A DNA stretch of 8,017 bases, from the NCBI GenBank assembly GCA_026417815.1, contig JAOACN010000521.1, positions 1-8,017 on the forward strand, read 5' to 3'. Positions 1-6,189 of the stretch are shown here, piece after piece. Each line of letters begins with the position of its first letter. The stretch's first letter is position 1. This DNA is from Chloroflexaceae bacterium. GTDB lineage: Bacteria; Chloroflexota; Chloroflexia; Chloroflexales; Chloroflexaceae. The translations under genes were made by a program, and so were the position numbers. Below the pieces are notes generated by a model, which saw only the letters and a program-made list of their open reading frames with translations, searched no databases and had not been told where the DNA came from.

Positions 1-885
1 CAGAGCCAGGTGCTGCCATTCCTGCCCTATGCCCTGGGCGCGCTGGTGCTCCCCGGGCTGATGTTCGGCTGGCGGGGCGCCCTGGTGAGCGCCCTGAGCT
101 TCATCGGGTTGGACATTCTTGGCCTGGCGGCATTCAACCAGGCCCTGGGGATGACCCTTGCTCCACTGGCCCTCACCTTCCGCATCCTGGCGCCTCTGCT
201 CTTCGCGGCGGCCTGGGTCGTTGTGGGAGGTGTGGTGGAGCGCGACAGCGCCAGGGGCATGGGGCAGACAGGGCCCTTCGGCGAAGGGAGAATGGCCGGG
301 ATTGCTCGCAGCAAGGACGGCGCCGACCGTTCCACGGTGACGGTGCGCCTGGCCGATCTGCAGCGCAGCATATCCCCGGGAGAGACGGGGGCAAACCTCA
401 CCTCCACCGCGCCGGCCATCGCCATGCGCGCCACGGCCGAGCAGCATCCCGCCGCCCGCCGGCTGGTCTACGATCTGCCACCAACTCCGGAGATTGCCCT
501 CGGCGCGGCCCTCGAACGCCTCGGCAGCCTCGTTGCCCAGCAGAGCGGCCTCGAGGTGCAGGTGAGTTGCACGGGCACGGCGCGCCGTCTGCACGCCGCC
601 CAGCACGCCGTGCTCCTGCGCTGCGCGCAGGAGGCCCTCCAGAACGTGCAGCAGCATGCCCGCGCCCACAGCGCCGTCGTGCTGCTGGCCTTCGAGCCCC
701 ATAGCGTCTCGCTCACCGTGCAAGACGATGGCGTCGGTCTCCTCGATGGCACCTACGAACGCCCCGGCCTCCACGGGCTGCGCGCGGTGCGCTACCGCCT
801 TGCGGAGTTCGATGGGCGCCTCGATGTCTTCGAGGGCGAAAGCGGCGGGGTGACCGTGCGGGCCACGCTGCCCCTCGATGCATGA
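1..885 (+). CDS. Sensor histidine kinase, NarL/DesK type, C-terminal part (5' end missing)
   Basis: The frame is open to the window edge, so the true start is probably upstream; the GTG at 10 is only the first possible start in view. The first 75 or so visible codons hold about three hydrophobic membrane segments. A polar linker of about 75 residues follows, then an HATPase_c domain. The domain shows an N-box (CAQEALQNVQQHA, about 620-660), a G1 box DDGVG (724-738) and a G2 box GLHGLR (about 766-783). The stretch RRLVYDLPP before it resembles the end of the second dimerisation helix in NarL/LiaS-type kinases. Such kinases sit in the membrane and phosphorylate a LuxR/NarL-type response regulator. 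No response regulator is visible here. I cannot find the usual E-L-H-D phospho-acceptor motif, so a degenerate or divergent kinase is possible. The ATPase domain is confident; the signalling role is inferred. Confidence 0.82.
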   Translation, partial: QSQVLPFLPYALGALVLPGLMFGWRGALVSALSFIGLDILGLAAFNQALGMTLAPLALTFRILAPLLFAAAWVVVGGVVERDSARGMGQTGPFGEGRMAGIARSKDGADRSTVTVRLADLQRSISPGETGANLTSTAPAIAMRATAEQHPAARRLVYDLPPTPEIALGAALERLGSLVAQQSGLEVQVSCTGTARRLHAAQHAVLLRCAQEALQNVQQHARAHSAVVLLAFEPHSVSLTVQDDGVGLLDGTYERPGLHGLRAVRYRLAEFDGRLDVFEGESGGVTVRATLPLDA

Positions 886-963
886 GGCGCGCTGCGGCGG
901 CGTCGCTCACTACGGGGTGATGACGAGCCTGTCCGGATACCATGCGTTTCCGGGTACGGTCCG

Positions 964-981
964 GGAAGGCTGCACCCTTCC
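964..981 (+). terminator. Weak hairpin downstream of the kinase gene
   Basis: GGAAGG (964-969) and CCTTCC (976-981) form a 6-bp stem with a 6-base loop, about 80 bases after the kinase stop codon. No T-run follows, so it is at best a weak or factor-dependent terminator. It is the best candidate in the 283-base gap before the next gene. Confidence 0.25.
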
Positions 982-1078
982 AGACCCTCCCCCTGGGCAG
1001 CCGGGTGTGTGAGAGCCTTGCCCTCCACGCGTTTGCGTGCACGGACCGTTTTCACCTCAGACTCTCCTGTCAAATCAC

Positions 1079-1107
1079 TTGCCGCGGGACATGCGTTCGC
1101 GTATAAT
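1079..1107 (+). promoter_or_regulatory. Sigma70-type promoter for the PBP/S41 operon
   Basis: A perfect -10 box TATAAT (1102-1107) lies exactly 17 bases after TTGCCG (1079-1084), which matches the -35 consensus at its first three positions. Transcription would start near 1114, giving a leader of about 55 bases before the ATG at 1169. The placement and spacing make this one of the two clearest promoters in the window. Confidence 0.72.
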
Positions 1108-1130
1108 CCACACAGGTGTATTCCTGCCAG

Positions 1131-1144
1131 GGCGCTCCAGCGCC
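1131..1144 (+). promoter_or_regulatory. Leader hairpin upstream of the PBP start
   Basis: GGCGC (1131-1135) and GCGCC (1140-1144) form a 5-bp GC-only stem around the loop TCCA. It lies in the predicted leader, 11 bases before the Shine-Dalgarno GGAG (1156-1159). It could influence ribosome access or mRNA stability, but the sequence alone does not show that it does. Confidence 0.3.
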
Positions 1145-1168
1145 GGGTGTTTCCTGGAGTGAGCCCCC

Positions 1169-2887
1169 ATGACGGCGCGCATCGCGCTGCGAACGTTCAG
1201 TCTAATCGGGGCCGCGGGGCTGATCGGGTACGGGCTCATTCAACCAGTTGAGGCTGAGGCACGCTGGCTGATATGTCTCTGGGCCGCCGCGCCACTGCTC
1301 TGGCTTGCGGCACGCATTTCCGCGCCGCCGCTGCGGCGTGGCCTGGCGAGCAGCGTGTATCATCTGGGACTGGTGCTGCTGGTTGGTTTCGCGCTGCTGA
1401 GCCTGCAACTGCTCCGCCAGCAGGTTGTGCAGGCCGAGGCAATCACGTCGTTCGTTGCTACGACTCCCGACGGCCGCACCACCAGCGACGTGCGCCCTGT
1501 CCTGGCCTCGCAGCGGGTGCTGCGCGGGAGCATGCTCGACCGGCGCGGCGAGGTGCTGGTGGCCAGCGAACCGGCAGCCGGATTCGCCCGCCGGATCTAT
1601 CCGCTGGCGGAGCGTTACGACCCGCGGGCCTTCAGCAATGTGGTGGGCTTCTTCAGCACCCGCTACGGGCAAAGCGGTCTGGAGGCCAGTTATGCCGAGT
1701 ATTTGACCGGCGAGCGGGGCAACGAGTGGGCGCGACTCCGCGAACGCTTCCTGGGCGGCGCCCCCCGGGGCAATGACCTGACGCTGACGATCAACGCCGA
1801 TCTGCAGGCCCGGGCGGCGGCGGCCCTCGGCGGGCGCACAGGGTCGGTGGTGGTGCTGGATCCCCGCACGGGGGCCATCCTGGCCCTGGTCAGCGTTCCT
1901 GGCTTCGACCCACGCGGGCTGAGCTTTGACCCGGCCGCCGCCGACTGGGCGGAAGAGAACCGGCGCATCAGCGCCTACTGGGCGCAGGTGACCGCCGACG
2001 GCGCGGGCCAGCCGTTGCTGAACCGGGCCGCTCAGGGCGTCTATCCGCCGGGGTCCACCTTTAAAACGGTTACGGCGATTGCCGTGCTCGAACACCCCCA
2101 GGCCGGACGGCCAGCCGAGATCACCTGCCCCGAAACCTATACGCCCCAGGAGGGCGCGCCGCCCGTGACCAACGCCGTCGCCGGTCTCGCCTCGCTGACC
2201 GGATCACCTTCCGACCTCGAACGTGTCTATGCCTTCTCCTGCAACACGGCCTTCGCCCAGTACGCTGTGCGTCTCGGACCGGACCTGATGAGCGAGGTGG
2301 CGCGCCGCTTCGATATTCTTCCGCCCGGGCGCGCGTCCACCAATTATCTCGCGTTTACCGAACTGCCCGCCTCGCAGAGTCTGCTCTACGTGGATCCGGG
2401 CTTTCTGAATTACCCGCGGGCCCTGGCCGACACCGGCTATGGCCAGGGGCAACTGCTGGTCACGCCGCTGCAGATGGCCCTGGTGGCCGCGGCGGTCGCC
2501 AATGATGGGGTGCTGATGCAGCCCTACCTGGTCCAGCGCATCACCCGGCCTGATGGGGGCACGATCCGCGAGTTCCGGCCGCGGGAACTTCGCCGGACCA
2601 TGTCGCCGCAGACAGCGCGGACGATGCTCGCCGCCATGGGCGCGGTAGGGCGCTATGGCTTTGGCAACGGCGTAAGTGCCTTTGTGCCGGGCATTCCCGT
2701 GGGTGGCAAGTCGGGCACCGCCGAGCATGTGCCGGGAGCGACACCGCACGCCTGGTTCCTGGCGGTCGCCCCCCTCGATGCCCCGCGCTACGCGGTAGCG
2801 GTGATGGTGGAGAGTGGCGGGGAGGGCAGCAGCGTCGGCGCCGAACTGGCCGGGCAGGTCCTCGCAGCAGCCTTCGCGACAGAATGA
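1169..2887 (+). CDS. Class B penicillin-binding protein (peptidoglycan D,D-transpeptidase, PbpA/FtsI-like)
   Basis: This enzyme cross-links peptidoglycan stem peptides on the outer face of the membrane and is a beta-lactam target. All three transpeptidase motifs are present: S296-T-F-K299 (nucleophile Ser296), S357-C-N359 and K514-S-G516-T. There is no glycosyltransferase domain, which makes it class B. The stretch around residues 110-175, with GSMLDRRGEVL and then GFFSTRYGQSGLEASY, matches the dimerisation region of actinobacterial PbpA-type proteins. Three hydrophobic segments (about 10-24, 33-48 and 63-82) precede it, where a typical class B protein has one, so two extra membrane spans are likely. 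The ATG is supported by GGAG 9 bases upstream and by the promoter at 1079-1107. Its stop codon overlaps the next gene's start (ATGA), so the two are probably translated in a coupled way. Confidence 0.93.
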   Translation: MTARIALRTFSLIGAAGLIGYGLIQPVEAEARWLICLWAAAPLLWLAARISAPPLRRGLASSVYHLGLVLLVGFALLSLQLLRQQVVQAEAITSFVATTPDGRTTSDVRPVLASQRVLRGSMLDRRGEVLVASEPAAGFARRIYPLAERYDPRAFSNVVGFFSTRYGQSGLEASYAEYLTGERGNEWARLRERFLGGAPRGNDLTLTINADLQARAAAALGGRTGSVVVLDPRTGAILALVSVPGFDPRGLSFDPAAADWAEENRRISAYWAQVTADGAGQPLLNRAAQGVYPPGSTFKTVTAIAVLEHPQAGRPAEITCPETYTPQEGAPPVTNAVAGLASLTGSPSDLERVYAFSCNTAFAQYAVRLGPDLMSEVARRFDILPPGRASTNYLAFTELPASQSLLYVDPGFLNYPRALADTGYGQGQLLVTPLQMALVAAAVANDGVLMQPYLVQRITRPDGGTIREFRPRELRRTMSPQTARTMLAAMGAVGRYGFGNGVSAFVPGIPVGGKSGTAEHVPGATPHAWFLAVAPLDAPRYAVAVMVESGGEGSSVGAELAGQVLAAAFATE

Positions 2888-4239
2888 TGATGATCCGCAT
2901 CCTGGGCAGATTAGGCCTGTTCCTGGGTCTGGCGTTCCTCGCCGCTGGCTGCGCCGCGCGCAGCACATGGTCGCCAGCGACGCCCGTGGTGACGCCGATC
3001 CCCGTTGTGCCAGCGTCGACGCTTGCTCCAACGCCGACAGCGATTGCGGTTACCGCCACCAGCGAACCATCGCCCACGCCGCTTCCACCCACACCCACGC
3101 TGGCAGAGGAGGCCACCCCGCTGCCGGTGACGCTCCGCCGGCAGATTTTCCACGAGGTCTGGAGCACGATCAACGAGAAGTACCTCTATGCCGACTTTCG
3201 CGGCGTAGACTGGGCGGCGACGCGGGAGGAGTTCGCACCGCTCGTCGAGAGCGCCGCCGATGACGCGGCGTTCTTCGACCTGATGGTCGAGATGGTGGGA
3301 CGTCTGGGTGATGAGCATTCGCGCTTTCTGCCGCCGAGCGACGCCCAGCGCCAGGATGTGCTGACCAGCGGGCGCGAGGAGCAGGTTGGCATCGGGGTCA
3401 TCGTGCTGCCGCTCCGTGACGCGCTGCTCATCCAGCACGTCTTTCCTGACAGCCCCGCCGAACGGGCCGGCCTGCAACCCCGCGACCGGATCGTGGCGAT
3501 TGATGGCGTCCTGTACTCCCAGGGTGACATTCAAGGACCGGAGGGCAGCCAGGTCCGCCTGACGGTCGTGCGCCCCGGCGAAGCCAGCCGCGACCTGGTG
3601 ATCACCCGGCGCCGGGTCGAGGGACGGATCGGCCCCACCGGGCTGCGCCTGCCTGGCGATATCGGCTACCTGGGGATCACCACCCTCTGGGTCAACGATA
3701 TGGACGCCCAGGTCCGCGAGGTGCTGACCAGTCTTACCGGGCCGGCGCCGTTGCGCGGGCTGATTATCGATCTGCGCAGCAACCCCGGCGGCTGGCGCAG
3801 CGTAATGACCGGCATTCTGGGCCACTTTGCGCGGGGTGAGGTGGGGAGCTTCACCAGCCGCGCGGGCGATACTCCGCTGGTGATTGAGCCAGTCCTGCCC
3901 GACCTGCGCGGTCTGCCGCTGGTGGTGCTGGTGGACGAGGACACCGCCTCCTACGCCGAGGTGCTCGCGGCCGTGTTGCAGCAGCACGCCGGCGCGGTGG
4001 TCGTAGGCGCGCCAACCGCGGGGAACACCGAAACCATTTACGCCTACGATCTGAGTGGCGGCACGCGCCTCTGGGTGGCCCAGGAGGGTTTTCAACTCGC
4101 CAACGGCGCCTGGCTGGAAGGCGCCGGCGTTCAGCCCGACATCCTGAGCCTCAACGACTGGACCCGCTTCAGCGCCGCGGATGACCCGGGTATCACGCTG
4201 GCCCTGGGGTTGCTCAACCGCGGCGCGGGCGGGAAATGA
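2884..4239 (+). CDS. PDZ-containing S41-family peptidase lipoprotein (C-terminal processing protease-like)
   Basis: The protein starts with a short lipoprotein signal and the lipobox L-A-A-G-C23, so it is probably lipid-anchored outside the membrane. A Thr/Pro-rich linker (about 25-80) leads to a helical region, a PDZ domain (about 165-250, starting near GIGV at 169-172) and an S41 core (about 255-430). The core has IIDLRSNPGG (294-303) with the oxyanion-hole glycines, and TAS356YAE, where Ser356 aligns with the catalytic serine of CtpA/Prc. The residue 25 positions later, normally the catalytic Lys, is Asn381 (PTAGN). Either this subfamily uses another base, as tricorn/IRBP-like S41 members do, or the protein is inactive. 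Known relatives trim or degrade envelope proteins. The start overlaps the PBP stop by 4 bases. Three ATG codons in a row (2884, 2887, 2890) leave the exact start open by two residues, and no strong Shine-Dalgarno site is seen. Confidence 0.9.
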   Translation: MMMIRILGRLGLFLGLAFLAAGCAARSTWSPATPVVTPIPVVPASTLAPTPTAIAVTATSEPSPTPLPPTPTLAEEATPLPVTLRRQIFHEVWSTINEKYLYADFRGVDWAATREEFAPLVESAADDAAFFDLMVEMVGRLGDEHSRFLPPSDAQRQDVLTSGREEQVGIGVIVLPLRDALLIQHVFPDSPAERAGLQPRDRIVAIDGVLYSQGDIQGPEGSQVRLTVVRPGEASRDLVITRRRVEGRIGPTGLRLPGDIGYLGITTLWVNDMDAQVREVLTSLTGPAPLRGLIIDLRSNPGGWRSVMTGILGHFARGEVGSFTSRAGDTPLVIEPVLPDLRGLPLVVLVDEDTASYAEVLAAVLQQHAGAVVVGAPTAGNTETIYAYDLSGGTRLWVAQEGFQLANGAWLEGAGVQPDILSLNDWTRFSAADDPGITLALGLLNRGAGGK

Positions 4240-4275
4240 TCCTGCACCTGTCGGGAAGCGCAGGCGCCCCACGCC

Positions 4276-4310
4276 CCACCGCCGGTGGCGGAACTGAGGG
4301 AACCTCCGCC
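4276..4310 (+). repeat. Overlapping small hairpins after the S41 gene
   Basis: CCACC (4276-4280) pairs with GGTGG (4284-4288), and alternatively GGCGGA (4287-4292) pairs with TCCGCC (4305-4310). The two structures exclude each other. They lie about 40 bases after the S41 stop and could contribute to 3'-end formation, but there is no T-run. Confidence 0.3.
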
Positions 4311-4402
4311 TCCTGCGACGAGGCACGGGGTGGCGTAGTTGCCCCGCGGGTGGTTCTGGCGGCACAGCCGCTACTGTAAAGTACGTTTCCTGGCATTTCC
4401 GC

Positions 4403-4476
4403 CCCCCTCCCAGCCTCCCGCCCTTGGGGTGAGGGGCCGGGCGCCCTCTCCCAACGGGGGAGGCCTGGGGAGGGGG
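4403..4476. repeat. Large imperfect GC-rich inverted repeat
   Basis: The left arm (about 4403-4436, starting CCCCCTCCC) is matched, with a few one-base gaps, by the reverse complement of the right arm (about 4444-4476). The result is a near-palindrome of about 75 bases. Such C/G-run palindromes recur between genes in many high-GC bacteria, so I read this as a dispersed intergenic repeat. It may also help end transcription from the S41 gene. Only one copy is in the window, so dispersal is inferred. Confidence 0.65.
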
Positions 4477-4534
4477 CTGAGGTTTAGCGACAAACGTTGT
4501 TCACCGACCACTAAAATCACCGAAAAACCGGGGG

Positions 4535-4585
4535 CCGGGGCGTGTCCCGGAGACTTGCCCCGGACCCCTCTGCCGGAGGCAGAGG
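4535..4585. repeat. Two adjacent stem-loops just upstream of the sirtuin promoter
   Basis: CCGGGGC (4535-4541) pairs with GCCCCGG (4557-4563). Directly after it, CCTCTGCC (4567-4574) pairs perfectly with GGCAGAGG (4578-4585) around the loop GGA. The second stem ends about 27 bases before the -10 box of the sirtuin gene. They may insulate the sirtuin unit from upstream transcription or be part of the same repeat family as 4403-4476. Confidence 0.5.
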
Positions 4586-4589
4586 TTGA

Positions 4590-4618
4590 TTCGGCCCTGT
4601 CGACAAAACCGGTATAAT
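4590..4618 (+). promoter_or_regulatory. Promoter for the sirtuin gene
   Basis: TATAAT (4613-4618) is a perfect -10 box. At 17-base spacing the -35 would be the weak TTCGGC (4590-4595). A better-looking TTGATT (4586-4591) is 21 bases away, which is too far. Transcription would start near 4625, giving a leader of about 50 bases that carries a GAGGG/CCCTC hairpin (4625-4639). Confidence 0.55.
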
Positions 4619-4675
4619 GAACAGGAGGGTAAAGCCCTCTCGAACCCGCCCATTCGGCAGGGGCTGAGGAAAGCT

Positions 4676-5434
4676 ATGAGCGCACAACTGGGGCGAGCGA
4701 TTGAACTGGCGGCGACGGCGGAGCGGGTGGTGGTGCTCACCGGCGCGGGTTTCAGCCGGCCCTCCGGCATCCCCGATTTTCGCAGCCCGGATGGCCTCTG
4801 GGCCCGCAGCGATCCCTCCGAAGTGGCTTCGCTGCGGGCGTTCCGGCGCGATCCTGATGGCTTCTACCGCTGGCTCAACGACCTGATTGACCCGATCCTG
4901 GCGGCGCGTCCGAACCCGGCCCATCTGGCGGTTGCCGAGTTCGAGGCCGCCGGGCGGGTGACGGGAGTGATCACCCAGAACATTGACGGCTTGCACCAGC
5001 AGGCCGGGTCGCGCCGCGTTTACGAACTGCATGGACACCTGCGGACAGCGACCTGTTTCGAGTGCGAACGGCAGGCGCCCGGCGAGAAGCTGCTGCCAGT
5101 GATCCGGCAGGGGCGCGCGCCACGCTGCTCGTGCGGGGGGGTGTTCAAGCCCGATGTCGTGCTCTTCGACGAGGGGTTGCCGCGGGGGTTGCTCTGGCTG
5201 GCCCAGGCGCTGATCGAACAGTGCGACCTGTTGCTGGTAGCCGGCACGTCGCTCGAAGTGGCGCCCGTCTGCGACCTGCCGCTGATCGCCGCGCGTCGCG
5301 GGGCGCGGATGATCATCGTGAACCTCGAGGAGACGTACCTGGACAGACAGGCCGATGTGGTCCTCCGCGATGATGTGGCGACGGCCATTCCGGCGATCGT
5401 CGCCGGGGCGCTGGAGCGGGGCGGGCGGCAGTAG
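4676..5434 (+). CDS. Sir2-family NAD-dependent protein deacylase (sirtuin)
   Basis: This cytoplasmic enzyme removes acyl groups from protein lysines, using NAD+ and releasing nicotinamide and O-acyl-ADP-ribose. In order it shows the NAD-binding GAGFSxxSGIPDFR motif, TQ101NIDGLH (100-107), the catalytic ELH119G, a zinc ribbon with Cys127-X2-Cys130 and Cys151-X-Cys153, and GTSLEVAP near the C-terminus. I chose the ATG at 4676 because GAGGA (4666-4670) sits 5 bases upstream and the resulting 252 residues fit the family's usual length. The frame is open further upstream, but that would put the start before the predicted transcript. The Tyr-X2-Arg pair that marks CobB/SIRT5-type desuccinylases reads YRWL here, so deacetylation is more likely than desuccinylation (inference). 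It appears to be a single-gene transcription unit. Confidence 0.95.
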   Translation: MSAQLGRAIELAATAERVVVLTGAGFSRPSGIPDFRSPDGLWARSDPSEVASLRAFRRDPDGFYRWLNDLIDPILAARPNPAHLAVAEFEAAGRVTGVITQNIDGLHQQAGSRRVYELHGHLRTATCFECERQAPGEKLLPVIRQGRAPRCSCGGVFKPDVVLFDEGLPRGLLWLAQALIEQCDLLLVAGTSLEVAPVCDLPLIAARRGARMIIVNLEETYLDRQADVVLRDDVATAIPAIVAGALERGGRQ

Positions 5435-5453
5435 GGCGCGCGTCTTCACTTTT

Positions 5454-5507
5454 ACCGCGGAGGGCGCAGGAGGATGGGCTGGATGAAACCTCCGCGCCCT
5501 CCGCGGT
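5454..5507. terminator. Long inverted repeat between convergent genes, probable bidirectional terminator
   Basis: The 14 bases at 5454-5467 (ACCGCGGAGGGCGC) are exactly complementary to 5494-5507. After a single unpaired A (5468) the stem continues for 5 more pairs (5469-5473 with 5489-5493), leaving a loop of about 15 bases. It lies 19 bases after the sirtuin stop and about 50 bases past the stop of the minus-strand flavodoxin gene, where a shared terminator would be expected. The wording resembles a widespread intergenic repeat of the CCGCGGAGGGCGC type, so it may be both. Confidence 0.6.
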
Positions 5508-5529
5508 GAACACGTGTCGGTAGACGTGA

Positions 5530-5544
5530 ACGCCGTCACGGCGT
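5530..5544. terminator. Short palindrome at the 3' end of the flavodoxin gene
   Basis: ACGCCGT (5530-5536) and ACGGCGT (5538-5544) are exact reverse complements around a single C; a real hairpin would have 6 pairs and a 3-base loop. It lies 15 bases beyond the stop of the minus-strand gene, so it could act as its first terminator hairpin. No clear T-run accompanies it. Confidence 0.35.
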
Positions 5545-5558
5545 GAATGGCGGCCCCC

Positions 5559-6068
5559 TCAACGCTTCAGTCGTTCCGCAATTTCGGCCACGCGGCGGCC
5601 CAGCGCGCGGCCCTGGGCGCGGTCATCGTCGGTGAGGCCGCCGATGGCGGTGGCGCCGTAGTAGGAGCCGGAACGCTCCATCGTCGGGGTCCAGGGCAGT
5701 CCAACGATGATCATCCCGCTGCCAAGTTCCCAGTGAAGCACGTTAAGCAGGGTAAACTCGGTTCCCGAGTGCCGCCCGGCGCTGGTGGTAAAGGCCGCGC
5801 CGACCTTGCCCGCGAGCAGGCCCTCTTCCCACATATCCCCCGTCGTATCCAGCCAGCGTTTGAGCGAGCCTTTGATACCCGTCCAGTTCGGCGTGCCGAT
5901 AATGATCGCGTCGGCCTCGAGCAGATCCTCGCGTGAGGCGTCGGGCAATTTGAGGAGCGAGACGTTCGCGCCCGCTACCTCTTGCGCGCCGGCCGCGACT
6001 TCTTGCGCCAGCGCGGCGAGCAGATCGCCGTGGTCGTAGAGCACCAGCACCCGACAGGGATCGCCCAT
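5559..6068 (-). CDS. WrbA-like flavodoxin-fold protein (putative NAD(P)H:quinone oxidoreductase)
   Basis: The 169-residue protein follows the WrbA pattern: a first beta strand RVLVLY (6-11), GTPNW (58-62) at the FMN-loop position, LDTTGDMWEEGLLAGK (73-88), SAGRHSGTE (96-104) where WrbA has its Gly-rich FMN loop, and YYGATAIGG (136-144). WrbA enzymes bind FMN and reduce quinones by two electrons. WrbA itself is about 198 residues, so this is a shorter relative. The first loop, normally S-x-x-G-x-T, reads DHGDLLAA: the phosphate-contacting Ser and Thr are replaced by Asp and Ala, so FMN binding is uncertain. The ATG at 6068 is fixed by a near-perfect Shine-Dalgarno AAAGGAGGTG (6074-6083, minus strand). 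The frame is open to 6152, but that extra N-terminus is Cys-rich and unlike the family. It is a single-gene unit. Confidence 0.88.
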   Translation of the reverse strand: MGDPCRVLVLYDHGDLLAALAQEVAAGAQEVAGANVSLLKLPDASREDLLEADAIIIGTPNWTGIKGSLKRWLDTTGDMWEEGLLAGKVGAAFTTSAGRHSGTEFTLLNVLHWELGSGMIIVGLPWTPTMERSGSYYGATAIGGLTDDDRAQGRALGRRVAEIAERLKR

Positions 6069-6073
6069 GAGCG

Positions 6074-6083
6074 CACCTCCTTT
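6074..6083 (-). promoter_or_regulatory. Strong Shine-Dalgarno site of the flavodoxin-like gene
   Basis: Read on the minus strand the bases are AAAGGAGGTG, an almost complete match to the 16S rRNA 3' end, with the GGAGG core 7 bases before the ATG. It decides the start codon and suggests efficient translation. Confidence 0.85.
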
Positions 6084-6107
6084 ACGTGCCCGGCAATCCC
6101 GGCAGCA

Positions 6108-6120
6108 CTGCGGACCGCAG
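6108..6120 (-). promoter_or_regulatory. Small leader hairpin of the flavodoxin-like gene
   Basis: CTGCGG (6108-6113) and CCGCAG (6115-6120) are exact reverse complements around one A. It falls in the predicted leader of roughly 137 bases, about 25 bases before the Shine-Dalgarno site. Its role is unknown, and the loop is so tight that only 4-5 pairs would form. Confidence 0.3.
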
Positions 6121-6189
6121 CAGCCAGCGGCGTCAAGAGGACCGCGAGCCACCGCCGGGAGCGGGTTGCGGGTTTTCGCTGTGTTGCGA

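Noticed and set aside
1202..2095. Long minus-strand reading frame opposite the PBP gene
   Set aside because: It is a high-GC shadow of the PBP coding strand: Arg/Gln/Pro/His-rich composition, no recognisable domain, no ribosome binding site.
2911..4365. 484-codon minus-strand reading frame opposite the S41 gene
   Set aside because: The plus-strand protein has a lipobox, PDZ domain and S41 motifs; the opposite frame is low-complexity and has no motif, so it is a codon-bias shadow.
4517..5539. 340-codon minus-strand reading frame opposite the sirtuin
   Set aside because: The sirtuin on the plus strand has every family motif; the minus frame runs through intergenic palindromes at both ends and has no recognisable fold.
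4676..6068. Sirtuin and flavodoxin-like genes as an NAD-based defence pair
   Set aside because: The genes are convergent with a terminator between them, the sirtuin is a stand-alone housekeeping type with a zinc ribbon, and no partner domain or mobile context is present.
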